A stretch of 64,000 nt of DNA from Marivita geojedonensis (GCF_002115805.1 NZ_JFKC01000015.1:1-64000); one strand, 5' to 3'; counted from the first letter of the stretch, positions 25,407 to 34,549 are shown. Numbers and translations are program-made. Notes: generated by a model not told the origin, from the letters alone.

Positions 25407-26123
25407 ATGAGTTTGCAGGTTTCTGATCTGTCGTTTTCCTACGGGACCAAGACCGCGTTGGACGGAGTGTCATTCTCAGTCGGGCACGGGCAGTTCGCGG
25501 CGCTGCTGGGCCCGAACGGCGCGGGCAAGTCGACGCTGTTTTCTTTGCTGACACGGCTTTTCGTGACGCAGCCCGGCGCGATTTCGATTGCCGGACACGA
25601 TCTGAAAGCCGCGCCGTTGGCAGCGATGGCGGATCTGGGGGTGGTTTTTCAGCAGACCACGCTCGATCTCGATCTGACGGTGCGGCAGAACCTGAGCTAT
25701 TTCGCAGCGCTGCATGGTCTGTCGGGACGTGCTGCCGACACCCGGATCGATGCCGCGCTCGCGCGGTTGGACATGGCGGAGCGGGCGGGTGAAAAGGCGC
25801 GCGGATTGAATGGCGGGCACCGGCGGCGGACCGAGATCGCGCGGGCGCTGCTGCATGATCCGAAGGTACTGCTTCTGGATGAGCCGACAGTGGGTCTTGA
25901 TGCGCCAACGCGCGCGGCACTGACCCGGCATATCCACGATCTGTGTTCCGACACCGGGGTGACGGTGCTCTGGGCCACCCATCTGACCGATGAGGTTCTG
26001 GACAGCGATCAGGTGGTCCTGCTGCATCGAGGACAGGTTTTGGCGGATGGGCGCTGTGGCGCGCTGCGCGGATCGGCTTCCCTGCCCGAGTATTTTGCAA
26101 AGATGACGGGGGCGCCGGCATGA
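25407..26123 (+). CDS. ABC exporter ATPase of the PQQ alcohol dehydrogenase system
   Basis: The 238-aa ATPase has Walker A GPNGAGKST near residue 37, a Q-loop VVFQQ, signature LNGGHRRR (in place of LSGGQ), Walker B VLLLDEP and a switch His in WATHLTDE. It belongs to the PQQ_ABC_ATP type that pairs with an ABC-2 permease. The permease start overlaps its stop (ATGA at 26120-26123). Confidence 0.87.
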   Translation: MSLQVSDLSFSYGTKTALDGVSFSVGHGQFAALLGPNGAGKSTLFSLLTRLFVTQPGAISIAGHDLKAAPLAAMADLGVVFQQTTLDLDLTVRQNLSYFAALHGLSGRAADTRIDAALARLDMAERAGEKARGLNGGHRRRTEIARALLHDPKVLLLDEPTVGLDAPTRAALTRHIHDLCSDTGVTVLWATHLTDEVLDSDQVVLLHRGQVLADGRCGALRGSASLPEYFAKMTGAPA

Positions 26124-26911
26124 GGCATGCGCTGATTGCGATGCGGGCGATTGTGCTGCGCGAGGCGCTGCGTTTTGTGCATCAGCGCGAGCGGTTCATC
26201 GCGGCGCTGGTGCGGCCTCTGGTCTGGCTGTTGGTGTTTGCGGCCGGGTTCCGGGCGGCGCTTGGCCTGTCGATCAGCCCGCCCTACCAGACCTATATCA
26301 CCTATGAGACCTATATCGTGCCCGGGCTTTGCGGGATGATCCTGCTCTTCAACGGGATGCAGTCCTCCTTGAGCCTTGTCTATGACCGTGAGATGGGGTC
26401 GATGCGTCTGTTGCTGACGGCCCCGCTGTCGCGGACATGGCTCTTGTTCAGCAAGCTGTTGGGCAGCACGATCATTTCCATTCTTCAGGTCTATGCCTTC
26501 CTGTTGGTGGCGTGGTTGTTCGATATCACGCTGCCGCCGCTGGGGTATCTCGCCGTGTTGCCCGCGCTGGCGCTGGGCGGGTTGATGCTGGGGGCGCTGG
26601 GACTGGCTTTGTCGAGTTTCATCAAGCAGTTGGAGAATTTCGCAGGGGTGATGAATTTCGTGATCTTCCCGATGTTCTTCCTGTCCTCGGCGCTTTATCC
26701 GCTGTGGAAGATGGCCGAAAGCTCGGAGATTTTACACGACATCTGCGCGGCGAACCCGTTTACCCATGCGGTCGAATTGATCCGCTTTGCGCTTTATGTC
26801 GAATGGAACGGTATGGCGTTTGTCTGGACCGCGCTGGCAACGGCGGCGTTCATGGCGTTGGCGGTTTGGGGCTATGACCCGGCGCGCGGGATGATGACGC
26901 GAAAGGGCTGA
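26120..26911 (+). CDS. ABC-2 type permease of the PQQ alcohol dehydrogenase system (PedC-like)
   Basis: The 263-aa membrane protein has about six helices and the ABC-2 signature region. The ICAANPFTHAVELIRFALY segment near residue 210 is typical. With the overlapping ATPase it forms an exporter-type transporter found beside PQQ alcohol dehydrogenases (PedC family). The substrate is unknown. Export of a cofactor, metallophore or toxic product has been proposed for related systems, and nothing in the sequence decides this. Confidence 0.85.
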   Translation: MRHALIAMRAIVLREALRFVHQRERFIAALVRPLVWLLVFAAGFRAALGLSISPPYQTYITYETYIVPGLCGMILLFNGMQSSLSLVYDREMGSMRLLLTAPLSRTWLLFSKLLGSTIISILQVYAFLLVAWLFDITLPPLGYLAVLPALALGGLMLGALGLALSSFIKQLENFAGVMNFVIFPMFFLSSALYPLWKMAESSEILHDICAANPFTHAVELIRFALYVEWNGMAFVWTALATAAFMALAVWGYDPARGMMTRKG

Positions 26912-26964
26912 TCTACGACCATAGGTCGGGTGATTCATGGCCCGCTTTGCGCTAGGATTGCGGC

Positions 26965-27519
26965 ATGAGACAGATTTTGATCCCGCTGAGTTGCGCAGTG
27001 GCGCTTTGTTCCTCCGGCCTTTGGGCCGAGCCGGACGACGATGATCCCGGTGGCGTGTTGAACCCCGACGAGATGACGTGGCAATCCGTGCTCGACCGGG
27101 CCGAAGACGGCGAGACCGGGATGGTGCTCTGTGCCACCGGGTACATGTTGACCAAGTCGGGGGATCACGCAGCCGCCCGCACGCTGTTCCGCAATTGTGC
27201 CGAGGCTGGCTACACCGGTGCGATGACCTGGATGAGCCAGCTCGACAACAATGGACTTGGAGGTGAGTACGACCCCGAAGCCAGCGCGGCCTGGGACCGG
27301 CAGGCGGCGGAGTTGGGCGATCCGGTGGGCAAATTCAACCACGGGATCAATCTGATGCGCGGGCATGGGATCGCCAGGGACGAGGTTATGGGACGGCGCT
27401 ATGTCGATGAAGCAGCGTCGGACGGGTTGGAAATCGCGCAGCGCTTGCAGGGCGCGGGCTATGACCTCGACGAGGTCACGCCGGATGCGGACAACTGGAA
27501 ATACGCGCCGCTGTTCTAG
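26965..27519 (+). CDS. Secreted SEL1/TPR-repeat protein
   Basis: The 184-aa protein has a signal peptide ending SSGLWA. An acidic linker follows, and then about three SEL1-like repeats (ATGYMLTKSGDHAAARTLF; PVGKFNHGINLMRGHG). Such proteins mediate protein contacts in the periplasm. It follows the permease by about 50 bases and may close the plus-strand transcript. Its TAG shares the bases CTAG (27516-27519) with the TAG of the convergent ATPase gene. Link to the PQQ system is by position only. Confidence 0.72.
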   Translation: MRQILIPLSCAVALCSSGLWAEPDDDDPGGVLNPDEMTWQSVLDRAEDGETGMVLCATGYMLTKSGDHAAARTLFRNCAEAGYTGAMTWMSQLDNNGLGGEYDPEASAAWDRQAAELGDPVGKFNHGINLMRGHGIARDEVMGRRYVDEAASDGLEIAQRLQGAGYDLDEVTPDADNWKYAPLF

Positions 27520-28187
27520 GCTGGGCGCGGTTTGAGCTGCGCAGGTTGCCCGGACAGTTCGAGGATGCGTGTCGCAAGACGTTCGGCCTCGGGGATCGAA
27601 TGGGTGACCAGCAACGTCGCGACCGGATGGCTTGCCCGCAGTTGTTCGAAGAGGGTCATCATCTCGTCGCTGAGGTCAGCATCCAGGCTGACAAACGGTT
27701 CGTCCATCAGCAGCACATCGGGTTTACCGGCAAAGGCGCGGGCGAGTGACAGGCGACGCTGCTGGCCGAGCGAAAGCTGATCCGGATACGCCGCGCCCCG
27801 CCCGGCAAGCCCCACCTGTTCCAGCGCGCTGTCGATCTCGTTCGAGGAAAGGCCCAGCGGAATGCGCAGATTGTCGGCCACGGTCCGCCAGCGCATAAGG
27901 GTCGGTTCCTGAAACACCATCGCCAGTTTGTCTGGACGACGGACATGGCCTTGATACCGACTCTCCAGCCCCGCGATGGTCCGCATCAGGGTGGTCTTTC
28001 CGACGCCGGACGGACCAGTGATTGCGATGGTTTCGCGCGGAGCGAGTGCGATGTCGATTGGTCCCAGCACCGGCTTGTCGCCAAAGGCCATGCCCTGCAG
28101 CGTGACGCTCAGAGCCGGCGGAACGAGGCCCGCCGGCGTGTCTGTGTCGCGATTGCTCACGAGCTTCAGGTTCGGGACCGCTGACAA
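27516..28187 (-). CDS. ABC importer ATPase, NitT/TauT type
   Basis: The 223-aa ATPase has Walker A GPSGVGKTT near residue 59, Q-loop MVFQEP, signature LSLGQQRR (Leu replaces the first Gly of LSGGQ), Walker B VLLMDEP and switch His in VTHSIPE. It resembles nitrate/sulfonate/taurine importer ATPases. It follows the binding protein by two bases on the minus strand. No permease follows; the gene abuts a convergent gene. The likely permease is at 12410-13249. Confidence 0.87.
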   Translation of the reverse strand: MSAVPNLKLVSNRDTDTPAGLVPPALSVTLQGMAFGDKPVLGPIDIALAPRETIAITGPSGVGKTTLMRTIAGLESRYQGHVRRPDKLAMVFQEPTLMRWRTVADNLRIPLGLSSNEIDSALEQVGLAGRGAAYPDQLSLGQQRRLSLARAFAGKPDVLLMDEPFVSLDADLSDEMMTLFEQLRASHPVATLLVTHSIPEAERLATRILELSGQPAQLKPRPA

Positions 28188-28189
28188 GA

Positions 28190-29164
28190 TCAGCTTCCGG
28201 GTTGAACAAAGACGCCTTCAGGAAGGGTGGTTGCGCTGCCAATCAGCTTTTCCCCGCCAAGCTCGGCCATTAGGGCCAGCATGCGCGCCGCGGCGTCTTC
28301 ATCCACGGGCGCATCGGCGGGAATCCCGGCGCGGAAGCCGGCCTTGAGCGCATCGAACTGCGCGTCGGTCTTGGCGTTCATCCGGGGACGCAGCCGGTCC
28401 CATTCGGCGTCTGACTCTGCCAGAAGCTCTTTTGTGGCGCGGCTTGCAGCAGCCAGACCTTCGACCAGTTCGGGGTGATCGCGCAGCATGTCGCCGTGCA
28501 TGACATACCCCAGAAGCGGTGTTTCGGGATCAAGGCCAAGTTCACGCGCGGCGGCATCCACGGTGATAATCGGCTTCATGCCACCCGCTTCCATCTTGGC
28601 GAGGAAATGCCAGAAATTGATGGCGCCGTCCAACTCGCCCTGAAGTGCGGTTTTGAAAATCAGGGGCGGCGCGCCGAAGACCTGTTCGGTTTCGGCCGCG
28701 AGGTCCATCCCGTGCACTTTCTCGGCATAGGCGCGCAGGATCAGCCAGCTTTTGTCGAGCGGACCACCCGCGATGCCGATCTTGCCGCCTTTCAGATCCG
28801 CAAGTGACGTGGCAGTGCTGTCGCCCGGGACCAGAACGGCACCGACCGCCTTGGAATAGGGGATGAAGATGTAGTCTTTGCCGTCGGCGCGCTGGCGCGC
28901 AACCCAGAGCCAGTCGGACACAATCACATCCGCCTCGCCGCCTTGGAACGCGACCTGCGCGGCAGAGCCCCCCGCAACGCCCTGGACCTCGAGCTGGAAT
29001 CCATTCGCGGTGTCGAATCCATTGTGTTTCAGGCTGTCGAGTTCCCAGTTCACGGTACCGAATTCAAGCACGGCGGCGCGCAGAACGGGGGTCTCGGCGA
29101 TTGCGGCACTGGCACAGACCAGCAGGGCAGCAGAGGCCGCACGAACGGTGGAGAAAAAGCTCAT
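28190..29164 (-). CDS. ABC importer substrate-binding protein, NitT/TauT (SsuA/THI5-like)
   Basis: The 324-aa secreted protein has a signal peptide ending SAAIA. A type II binding fold of the NMT1/SsuA class follows (VLEFGTVNWELDSLKHNGFD; GGKIGIAGGPLDKSW). Ligands in this class include sulfonates, nitrate, thiamine precursors and others, and the ligand here is unknown. The ATG at 29164 follows GGGAGG. It is divergent from a cytochrome c gene of the PQQ locus and shares its promoter region, which hints at co-regulation with alcohol oxidation. Confidence 0.85.
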   Translation of the reverse strand: MSFFSTVRAASAALLVCASAAIAETPVLRAAVLEFGTVNWELDSLKHNGFDTANGFQLEVQGVAGGSAAQVAFQGGEADVIVSDWLWVARQRADGKDYIFIPYSKAVGAVLVPGDSTATSLADLKGGKIGIAGGPLDKSWLILRAYAEKVHGMDLAAETEQVFGAPPLIFKTALQGELDGAINFWHFLAKMEAGGMKPIITVDAAARELGLDPETPLLGYVMHGDMLRDHPELVEGLAAASRATKELLAESDAEWDRLRPRMNAKTDAQFDALKAGFRAGIPADAPVDEDAAARMLALMAELGGEKLIGSATTLPEGVFVQPGS

Positions 29165-29323
29165 TGTGTCCTCCCAAAATGGCTGGACACACAGTAACAG
29201 CGGCTTTTCTTGCGGAAATACGACCAAAGGATGTGACCACGGCTCAAAAACATTGATGTGGATCATATTGGGCGATTTGGCGGGTTTTTACGGTGCCGGT
29301 GACTTTGTGAAGGAGACCACCCT
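29165..29323. promoter_or_regulatory. Divergent promoter with FNR-like box and shared PQQ-locus motif
   Basis: TTGATGTGGATCAT at 29253-29266 matches the FNR/FnrL consensus TTGAT-N4-ATCAA except for the last base. CGGAAATACGACCA at 29213-29226 is the inverse of a sequence in the 22513 promoter. The region serves the NitT-type binding protein leftward and a cytochrome c rightward. Confidence 0.5.
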
Positions 29324-29734
29324 ATGACACGCTTTGCCCTGATAGCTGCGGCCAGTTTCTGCGCCCTGCCCGCCTTTGCCAGCGATACGACCTTTGAACA
29401 GGTCAAGATCGACGCCGGGAAAACCCTGTTCGAGGCCGAATGCCGCCGCTGCCATGCGGTCGAGCCGACAGACGCCTCTTACGGCCCGCCTCTGGAGAAC
29501 ATCGTGGGACGCGGAGCAGGGACGTATGAAGACTACGATTACTCGATTGCCTTGGAAGCGTCGGGTATTGTGTGGACCACCGCCGCTCTGCGCGCGTGGA
29601 TGGAGGACAATGACGGCTTCATGCCCGGCACCAAAATGCGCCATGTCGGCATCGAGGACCGGACCGTGCAGGATTTCATCCTGTCCTATCTGGTGTCGAT
29701 CACGACGCAGGACAATTCGGCGATCTCGAAGTGA
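29324..29734 (+). CDS. Periplasmic class I cytochrome c
   Basis: The 136-aa protein has a signal peptide ending AFA-SDT and one heme site CRRCH near residue 43. Its general layout is that of cytochrome c550-type proteins, with a methionine ligand probably in MPGTKM near residue 103. It lies 1.1 kb before the PQQ dehydrogenase on the same strand and may carry its electrons to the terminal oxidase. The ATG follows AAGGAG. Its stop codon abuts the stop of the convergent unknown gene. Confidence 0.87.
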   Translation: MTRFALIAAASFCALPAFASDTTFEQVKIDAGKTLFEAECRRCHAVEPTDASYGPPLENIVGRGAGTYEDYDYSIALEASGIVWTTAALRAWMEDNDGFMPGTKMRHVGIEDRTVQDFILSYLVSITTQDNSAISK

Positions 29735-30280
29735 TCATTCTATGACGAGTTCGGGCAGCCAGTGGCTGTCCGCATCTCCCGGCTCAAGATCGACCTCCCG
29801 AATAGGACGCATGTTTCCATCATCTGGCGGAACCGAAAGGATGTTCATGTCCATCTCGTGCAGTGTACCTCGTATACGACCATCGTCTGAGACCCCAAGC
29901 CGGTAGTAGACTCCGTTCCACATATCGATCCCGTATTCCGTCGCGCCTTTCCAGAGAAAGAGCAGATCATACTCCAGATCGGTGAGGTCTTTAGAGACGT
30001 CCCGGCGGATCATGTACGGATAGGGCACATGGCACCACGTCTTTTCCGGACCTTCGAGGCATTTGAAGGGACGCATGGACAGGAAGTGATCCGTGAATTT
30101 TTCTGATTTCATTTCAATGGCATATTTGCCGCTCTTCACCTCGATCTCCGCAATTTCCACACGCACGCCCTGCGAATCCAGAAGAAACGCCCGGTGGTGC
30201 CCATCGCGCAATTCTGCGGCGTGCAAAGTGGCTCCAAACAATGCTCCCCCCAAAGCCAATCCGCCTGCGTAACTGCCCAT
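29735..30280 (-). CDS. Protein of unknown function beside the PQQ dehydrogenase
   Basis: The 181-aa protein starts with a hydrophobic, glycine/alanine-rich segment (MGSYAGGLALGGALFGATLHA) that fits a signal peptide. The mature part is acidic, with two cysteines (PFKCLEG, TWCHVPY) close enough to form a disulfide. I do not recognise a family. The ATG at 30280 follows GGAAGGGA. It is divergent from the dehydrogenase and convergent with the cytochrome gene, so it has its own transcript within the locus. Confidence 0.7.
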   Translation of the reverse strand: MGSYAGGLALGGALFGATLHAAELRDGHHRAFLLDSQGVRVEIAEIEVKSGKYAIEMKSEKFTDHFLSMRPFKCLEGPEKTWCHVPYPYMIRRDVSKDLTDLEYDLLFLWKGATEYGIDMWNGVYYRLGVSDDGRIRGTLHEMDMNILSVPPDDGNMRPIREVDLEPGDADSHWLPELVIE

Positions 30281-30470
30281 ACCGAGTCCCTTCCAACTGT
30301 TGATTCTCTGATCCTGCGAGGGTTTGGGGATATGCTGTCAACATCCCAAAGGTCTTACGACCCAAGTCGCGTACAACACGAATTCGTTATCCCTATACTG
30401 CCGGTCAGCCATCCACATGCGCCCCCGTGCATCTGGATACCTGCAACTGAAGTTCATGGGAGGAATACGG
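30281..30470. promoter_or_regulatory. Promoter region of the PQQ alcohol dehydrogenase
   Basis: These 190 bases separate the unknown gene (minus) from the dehydrogenase (plus). GGTCTTACGACCCAAG at 30351-30366 contains TACGACC and AAG, shared with the motif at 29213-29231, and forms a short palindrome GGTC-TTAC-GACC. ACGAATTCGT near 30377 is another palindrome. No start site can be fixed by eye. Confidence 0.4.
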
Positions 30471-32237
30471 ATGAACAGATTTGTTGCCGCCGTCACCGCC
30501 AGCATTCTCGCCGCAACGGGCGCGCTTGCTCAGGGTGTGACAGAAGACATGCTGGCCAATGACCAGACGATGACCAATCAGGTCGTCACCAACGGCATGG
30601 GGCGGCATCTGCAGCGCTACTCGCCGCTGGAGACGCTGAACAAGGACAACGTCAAGAACCTCGTTCCGGCATGGGCGTTCAGCCTTGGCGGCGAAAAGCA
30701 GCGCGGTCAGGAGACCCAGCCGCTGGTGTATGATGGCATCATGTACATCACCGGTTCCTATTCGCGCCTCTACGCGATTGACGCGAACACCGGGGAAGAA
30801 ATCTGGCAGTACGACGCGCGTCTGCCCGAGGGCATCCTGCCCTGCTGTGACGTGATCAACCGGGGCGCGGCTCTGGCCGGTGACAAGGTGATCTTCGGCA
30901 CGCTGGACGCGCGGATCGTCGCGCTGGACGCCAAGACCGGCGACGTGGTGTGGCGCGACAAGATCGACGACTACAAGGCGGGGTACTCCTACACGGCGGC
31001 TCCGCTGGTTGTGGGCGATCTCGTGATCACCGGCAACTCGGGCGGTGAGTTCGGCATCGTCGGCGCGGTTCAGGCGCGCAATGTCGACACCGGTGAGCTG
31101 GTCTGGAACCGTCCGGTGATCGAAGGCCATATGGGCATGCTCAACGGCGAAGAAAGCACCATGACCGGCACGCTGAACGCGACATGGCCAGGCGACATGT
31201 GGAAGACCGGTGGCGGCGCCACATGGTTGGGTGGGTCGTATGACGAACGCACCGACACGCTGATCTTCGGCGCGGGCAACCCTGCCCCCTGGAACAGCTG
31301 GCTGCGTGATGCGGGTCAGGACAATTCCGGCAAGGGTGACAACCTTTATGCCGCCAGCCGTATCGGCATCGACCCGGCGACCGGCAACATCAAGTGGCAC
31401 TACCAGACCACGCCGCGCGAAGGCTGGGACTATGACGGTGTGAACGAAGTTGTGGCGTTCGACGCCCGCGACGGCTCGCAGCGTCTGGCCACGGCAGACC
31501 GCAACGGCTTCTTCTACGTTCTGAACGCCGAAGACGGTGGCTTCATCAGCGGCACGCCGTTTGTGAAGGACATCAGCTGGGCCGAGGGCATCGACGAGAA
31601 CGGTCGCCCGATCTTCATCGAAGACAACCGTCCGGGTGATCCGGCGGCGGCTGCCGATGGCAAGAAAGGTGAAGTGGTCTTCGCCTCCCCGTCCTTCCTG
31701 GGTGGCAAGAACTGGATGCCGATGTCCTTCTCCAAGCGGACCGGCAACTTCTACGTGCCGTCCAACGAATGGGGCATGGACATCTGGAACGAGCCGATCA
31801 CCTACAAGAAGGGCGCGGCCTATCTGGGCTCCGGCTTTACCATCAAGCCGAACTACGAAGACCATATCGGCTCGCTCAAGGCGATTGACCCGGATACCGG
31901 CGATTGGGTCTGGGAATACAAGAACGACGCGCCGCTCTGGGGTGGTGTGATGACCACGGCCGGTGGCCTGGTGTTCTTCGGCACGCCGGAAGGCAAGTTC
32001 ATCGCGCTGGATGACGAAACCGGTGAAGAGCTGTGGTCGTTCCAGACCGGCTCCGGCATCGTCGGTCAGCCGATCAGCTGGGAACAGAATGGCGAGCAGT
32101 ATGTCTCGGTCATCTCCGGCTGGGGTGGCGCGGTTCCGCTCTGGGGTGGTGAAGTGGCCAAGAAGGTCAACTACCTGAACCAGGGTGGTACGCTCTGGAC
32201 CTTCCGCCTGCCGAAAGAGCTGGCAAGCGCAAACTGA
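30471..32237 (+). CDS. PQQ-dependent alcohol dehydrogenase, lanthanide type (ExaF/PedH-like)
   Basis: The 588-aa periplasmic quinoprotein has a signal peptide ending ATGALA and an eight-bladed propeller with tryptophan docking motifs. The vicinal disulfide pair is Cys125-Cys126 ([10 protein letters not shown]), and [11 protein letters not shown] carries the metal-ligand Asn. The catalytic Asp320 lies in W-D-Y-D-G and is followed two residues later by Asp322. That extra Asp distinguishes lanthanide-dependent XoxF/ExaF/PedH enzymes; calcium enzymes have Ala or Ser there. The absence of the R-P-G-D-N-K-W segment fits ExaF/PedH better than XoxF. Expected reaction: alcohols to aldehydes, electrons to cytochrome c. 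The ATG at 30471 follows GGGAGGAA. PQQ biosynthesis genes are elsewhere. Confidence 0.92.
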   Translation: MNRFVAAVTASILAATGALAQGVTEDMLANDQTMTNQVVTNGMGRHLQRYSPLETLNKDNVKNLVPAWAFSLGGEKQRGQETQPLVYDGIMYITGSYSRLYAIDANTGEEIWQYDARLPEGILPCCDVINRGAALAGDKVIFGTLDARIVALDAKTGDVVWRDKIDDYKAGYSYTAAPLVVGDLVITGNSGGEFGIVGAVQARNVDTGELVWNRPVIEGHMGMLNGEESTMTGTLNATWPGDMWKTGGGATWLGGSYDERTDTLIFGAGNPAPWNSWLRDAGQDNSGKGDNLYAASRIGIDPATGNIKWHYQTTPREGWDYDGVNEVVAFDARDGSQRLATADRNGFFYVLNAEDGGFISGTPFVKDISWAEGIDENGRPIFIEDNRPGDPAAAADGKKGEVVFASPSFLGGKNWMPMSFSKRTGNFYVPSNEWGMDIWNEPITYKKGAAYLGSGFTIKPNYEDHIGSLKAIDPDTGDWVWEYKNDAPLWGGVMTTAGGLVFFGTPEGKFIALDDETGEELWSFQTGSGIVGQPISWEQNGEQYVSVISGWGGAVPLWGGEVAKKVNYLNQGGTLWTFRLPKELASAN

Positions 32238-32257
32238 TTTTTACCAACTGGTAAAAA
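32238..32257. promoter_or_regulatory. 20-bp palindrome after the dehydrogenase stop codon
   Basis: TTTTTACCA-AC-TGGTAAAAA begins directly after the TGA. Its 18-bp core (TTTTACCA-N2-TGGTAAAA) recurs as a perfect palindrome at 8603-8620 inside cdhR. It could be a regulator site or part of the termination region. Confidence 0.45.
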
Positions 32258-32262
32258 ACAAG

Positions 32263-32289
32263 CGGCGCGCCTTCGGGTGCGCCGTTTTT
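32263..32289 (+). terminator. Rho-independent terminator of the PQQ dehydrogenase gene
   Basis: CGGCGCGCC and GGTGCGCCG form a stem closed by a TTCG tetraloop, followed by TTTTT ending at 32289. It is placed 25 bases after the stop codon. Confidence 0.85.
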
Positions 32290-32310
32290 CATTGGCGCAG
32301 ATGGGCTCCC

Positions 32311-33018
32311 TCAGGCGGCGACGGAGTGGTGTGCATTAAACAGTTTCACCCGGATGAACGGGCTCATCCCGATCAGCAACAACCCAATGGAAAAGAGGCA
32401 CCATATGGCCGGCATCTCGTTGGGGTCTGCGGTCAATGTCGACGCGAGGATGGGCCCTGCCAGAGCATGAAACACCACGAATCGCCAAGCGCCGTAGACG
32501 AGAGGCAGAACAAACACTGCGGCCATATAGGCCGGGAACTGCACCGGCAGACCAAGAGCACGCCAGAAGTCGTTCAAAGGAACGTCCCAGCCGATATGCC
32601 ACTCTCCGGACACGAGACACCATGCAGCCCCGCAAAGGATGTCGCCGGGCTGGCAAGCGCCGATTGCCGACACCGGAACAAGCCTGAACAGAAGAAGCGC
32701 CGAGGCCACCGCGCTCAGGCCATAGACCCATCGTTGCACGTGCGATGACACCGGCGCAGGGGCGATTGCCATGGCGAAGGCGTTGATGAACAGGGGCTGG
32801 AACGCGATGTGCAGATAGGACAGTTGCGTGATGATCCGATTCTCAGGCGTCCCGCACTGGTCCACTGAACCGTAGCCAATCGCCTGAAGTCCTTCCATAA
32901 CGGTGAAGTACCCCATGGCGAGCCAGATCGCCTTGGGTTCTCCGCGTAGGAAGGTGATCGCGGTGGCCGCGCCACCGACTGCGACCATCCCGACGGATGC
33001 CGTTTCGCTCCAACACAT
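32311..33018 (-). CDS. DUF5765 family membrane protein
   Basis: The 235-aa protein is hydrophobic with about six to seven predicted membrane helices. It starts MCWSETASVGMVAVGG, the characteristic beginning of DUF5765 proteins. Several cysteines lie between helices (GACQPGDILCGAAWC). The function of the family is unknown. A strong GGAGGG precedes the ATG at 33018. It is 76 bases downstream of der on the same strand but shows no functional link to it. Confidence 0.78.
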   Translation of the reverse strand: MCWSETASVGMVAVGGAATAITFLRGEPKAIWLAMGYFTVMEGLQAIGYGSVDQCGTPENRIITQLSYLHIAFQPLFINAFAMAIAPAPVSSHVQRWVYGLSAVASALLLFRLVPVSAIGACQPGDILCGAAWCLVSGEWHIGWDVPLNDFWRALGLPVQFPAYMAAVFVLPLVYGAWRFVVFHALAGPILASTLTADPNEMPAIWCLFSIGLLLIGMSPFIRVKLFNAHHSVAA

Positions 33019-33094
33019 GATCCGCCCTCCGCTTGGACCTTGGACTAAAGCAAACTGGCTCTGCGTTTGTCACGGATTTTCCGGCAAAAGCCGA

Positions 33095-34549
33095 TCAGCC
33101 TCGATTCTTGCCCAGATGCTTCTTCAAGGCACCCGCGTTCTTTTCGCGGCGCCCTTTGTAAGGATTCTTGTCGCCCTGCCCGCGCAACGTCAGGCGAATC
33201 GGCGTCCCCGGCATGTCGAAATCCTCGCGCAGACCATTGACGAGATACCGCTTGTAGCTGTCGGGCAGCTTGTCCGGGTGGGAACACATGACGACAAAAC
33301 CCGGCGGTCTGGTCTTGGCCTGCGTCATGTAGCGCAGCTTGATGCGTTTGCCCTGTGGTGCGGGCGGCGGGTGTTGCTCCAGCATCCCCGACAGCCAGCG
33401 ATTGAGCTGGGCCGTCGTGACCCGGCGGTTCCAGACGTCATGCGCCTTGAGAATGGCCGCATGAAGACGATCCAACCCGCGCCCCGTCTTGGCCGAGACC
33501 GTAACAAGCGGCGCACCACGCAATTGCGGCAACAGCCGTTCGAACGCCTCTTTCAACTCGCGCAGCTTTTCCTGCTTGTGGTCTTCTGCGTCCCATTTGT
33601 TCACAGCCACGACCACAGCACGGCCTTCGCGCTCTGCAAGATCGGCGATGCGCAGGTCCTGAGATTCGAACGGGATGGCCGCGTCCAGAAGAACGACAAC
33701 CACCTCGGCAAACTTGACGGCGCGCAGCCCATCCGACACAGAAAGCTTTTCGAGTTTTTCCTGAACCTTGGCCTTTTTGCGCATGCCGGCGGTGTCGAAA
33801 ATCCGCATCGGTGTACCGTCCCATTCGGTCTGTACCGAAATGGCGTCGCGGGTGATACCCGCTTCGGGGCCGGTCAGAAGCCGATCTTCCCCAAGGATGC
33901 GGTTGATCAGCGTGGACTTGCCTGCGTTGGGGCGCCCCACCACGGCAATCTGCAAAGGTTTGGCGGCCGTGATCGGACGCGGGCCTTCGTCGGACTCATC
34001 CTCTTTGACATCAACCTCGGTTTCGGGCGCGTCGGCCTCGGCCCGCTTTTCAAACGCGTCGGCCAGAGGCTGCAGCATTGCATAGAGTTCCGGCATACCC
34101 TCGCCGTGCTCAGCGGACAGGCGCAGGGGCTCTCCCAAACCGAGACCATAGGCTTCGAGCACACCGGCATCGGCCGCCTGTCCTTCGGCCTTGTTCGCTC
34201 CGAGAATCACATGCTCTGCCCGCTTGCGCAGGATGTCGGCGAACACTTCGTCCGTCGGAGTGACACCCGTGCGGGCGTCTATGAGGAACAGGCACACATC
34301 GGCCATGTCCACGGCGCGTTCCGTCAGCTTCCGCATCCGGCCCGGCAGGCTTTCGTCAGTCGCCTCTTCCAAACCGGCGGTATCGATAACCGTAAATCGC
34401 AGGTCGCCCAGCTTGGCCGCCCCTTCACGGAGGTCGCGGGTCACACCCGGCTGGTCATCGACCAGTGCAAGCCTTTTGCCGACCAGACGGTTGAACAGGG
34501 TCGACTTGCCCACATTGGGACGTCCGACGATTGCAAGGGTGAAAGACAT
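33095..34549 (-). CDS. der: Ribosome-assembly GTPase Der (EngA)
   Basis: The 484-aa protein has tandem GTPase domains with P-loops GRPNVGKST (residue 8 on) and GRPNAGKST (about 190). An acidic linker between them ([15 protein letters not shown]) and a C-terminal KH-like domain complete the EngA layout. NKWD in the second domain and NKAEG in the first are the G4 sites. It acts in 50S subunit maturation. ATG 34549 starts directly at the first strand (MSFTLAIVG); the upstream frame adds only seven residues. It lies 80 bases downstream of bamB. Confidence 0.95.
   Translation of the reverse strand: MSFTLAIVGRPNVGKSTLFNRLVGKRLALVDDQPGVTRDLREGAAKLGDLRFTVIDTAGLEEATDESLPGRMRKLTERAVDMADVCLFLIDARTGVTPTDEVFADILRKRAEHVILGANKAEGQAADAGVLEAYGLGLGEPLRLSAEHGEGMPELYAMLQPLADAFEKRAEADAPETEVDVKEDESDEGPRPITAAKPLQIAVVGRPNAGKSTLINRILGEDRLLTGPEAGITRDAISVQTEWDGTPMRIFDTAGMRKKAKVQEKLEKLSVSDGLRAVKFAEVVVVLLDAAIPFESQDLRIADLAEREGRAVVVAVNKWDAEDHKQEKLRELKEAFERLLPQLRGAPLVTVSAKTGRGLDRLHAAILKAHDVWNRRVTTAQLNRWLSGMLEQHPPPAPQGKRIKLRYMTQAKTRPPGFVVMCSHPDKLPDSYKRYLVNGLREDFDMPGTPIRLTLRGQGDKNPYKGRREKNAGALKKHLGKNRG

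Noticed and set aside
30471-32237. Calcium-dependent methanol dehydrogenase MxaF
   Set aside because: The residue two after the catalytic Asp is Asp, not Ala; there is no mxaG or mxaI nearby, and the MxaF-type segment around the metal site is different.
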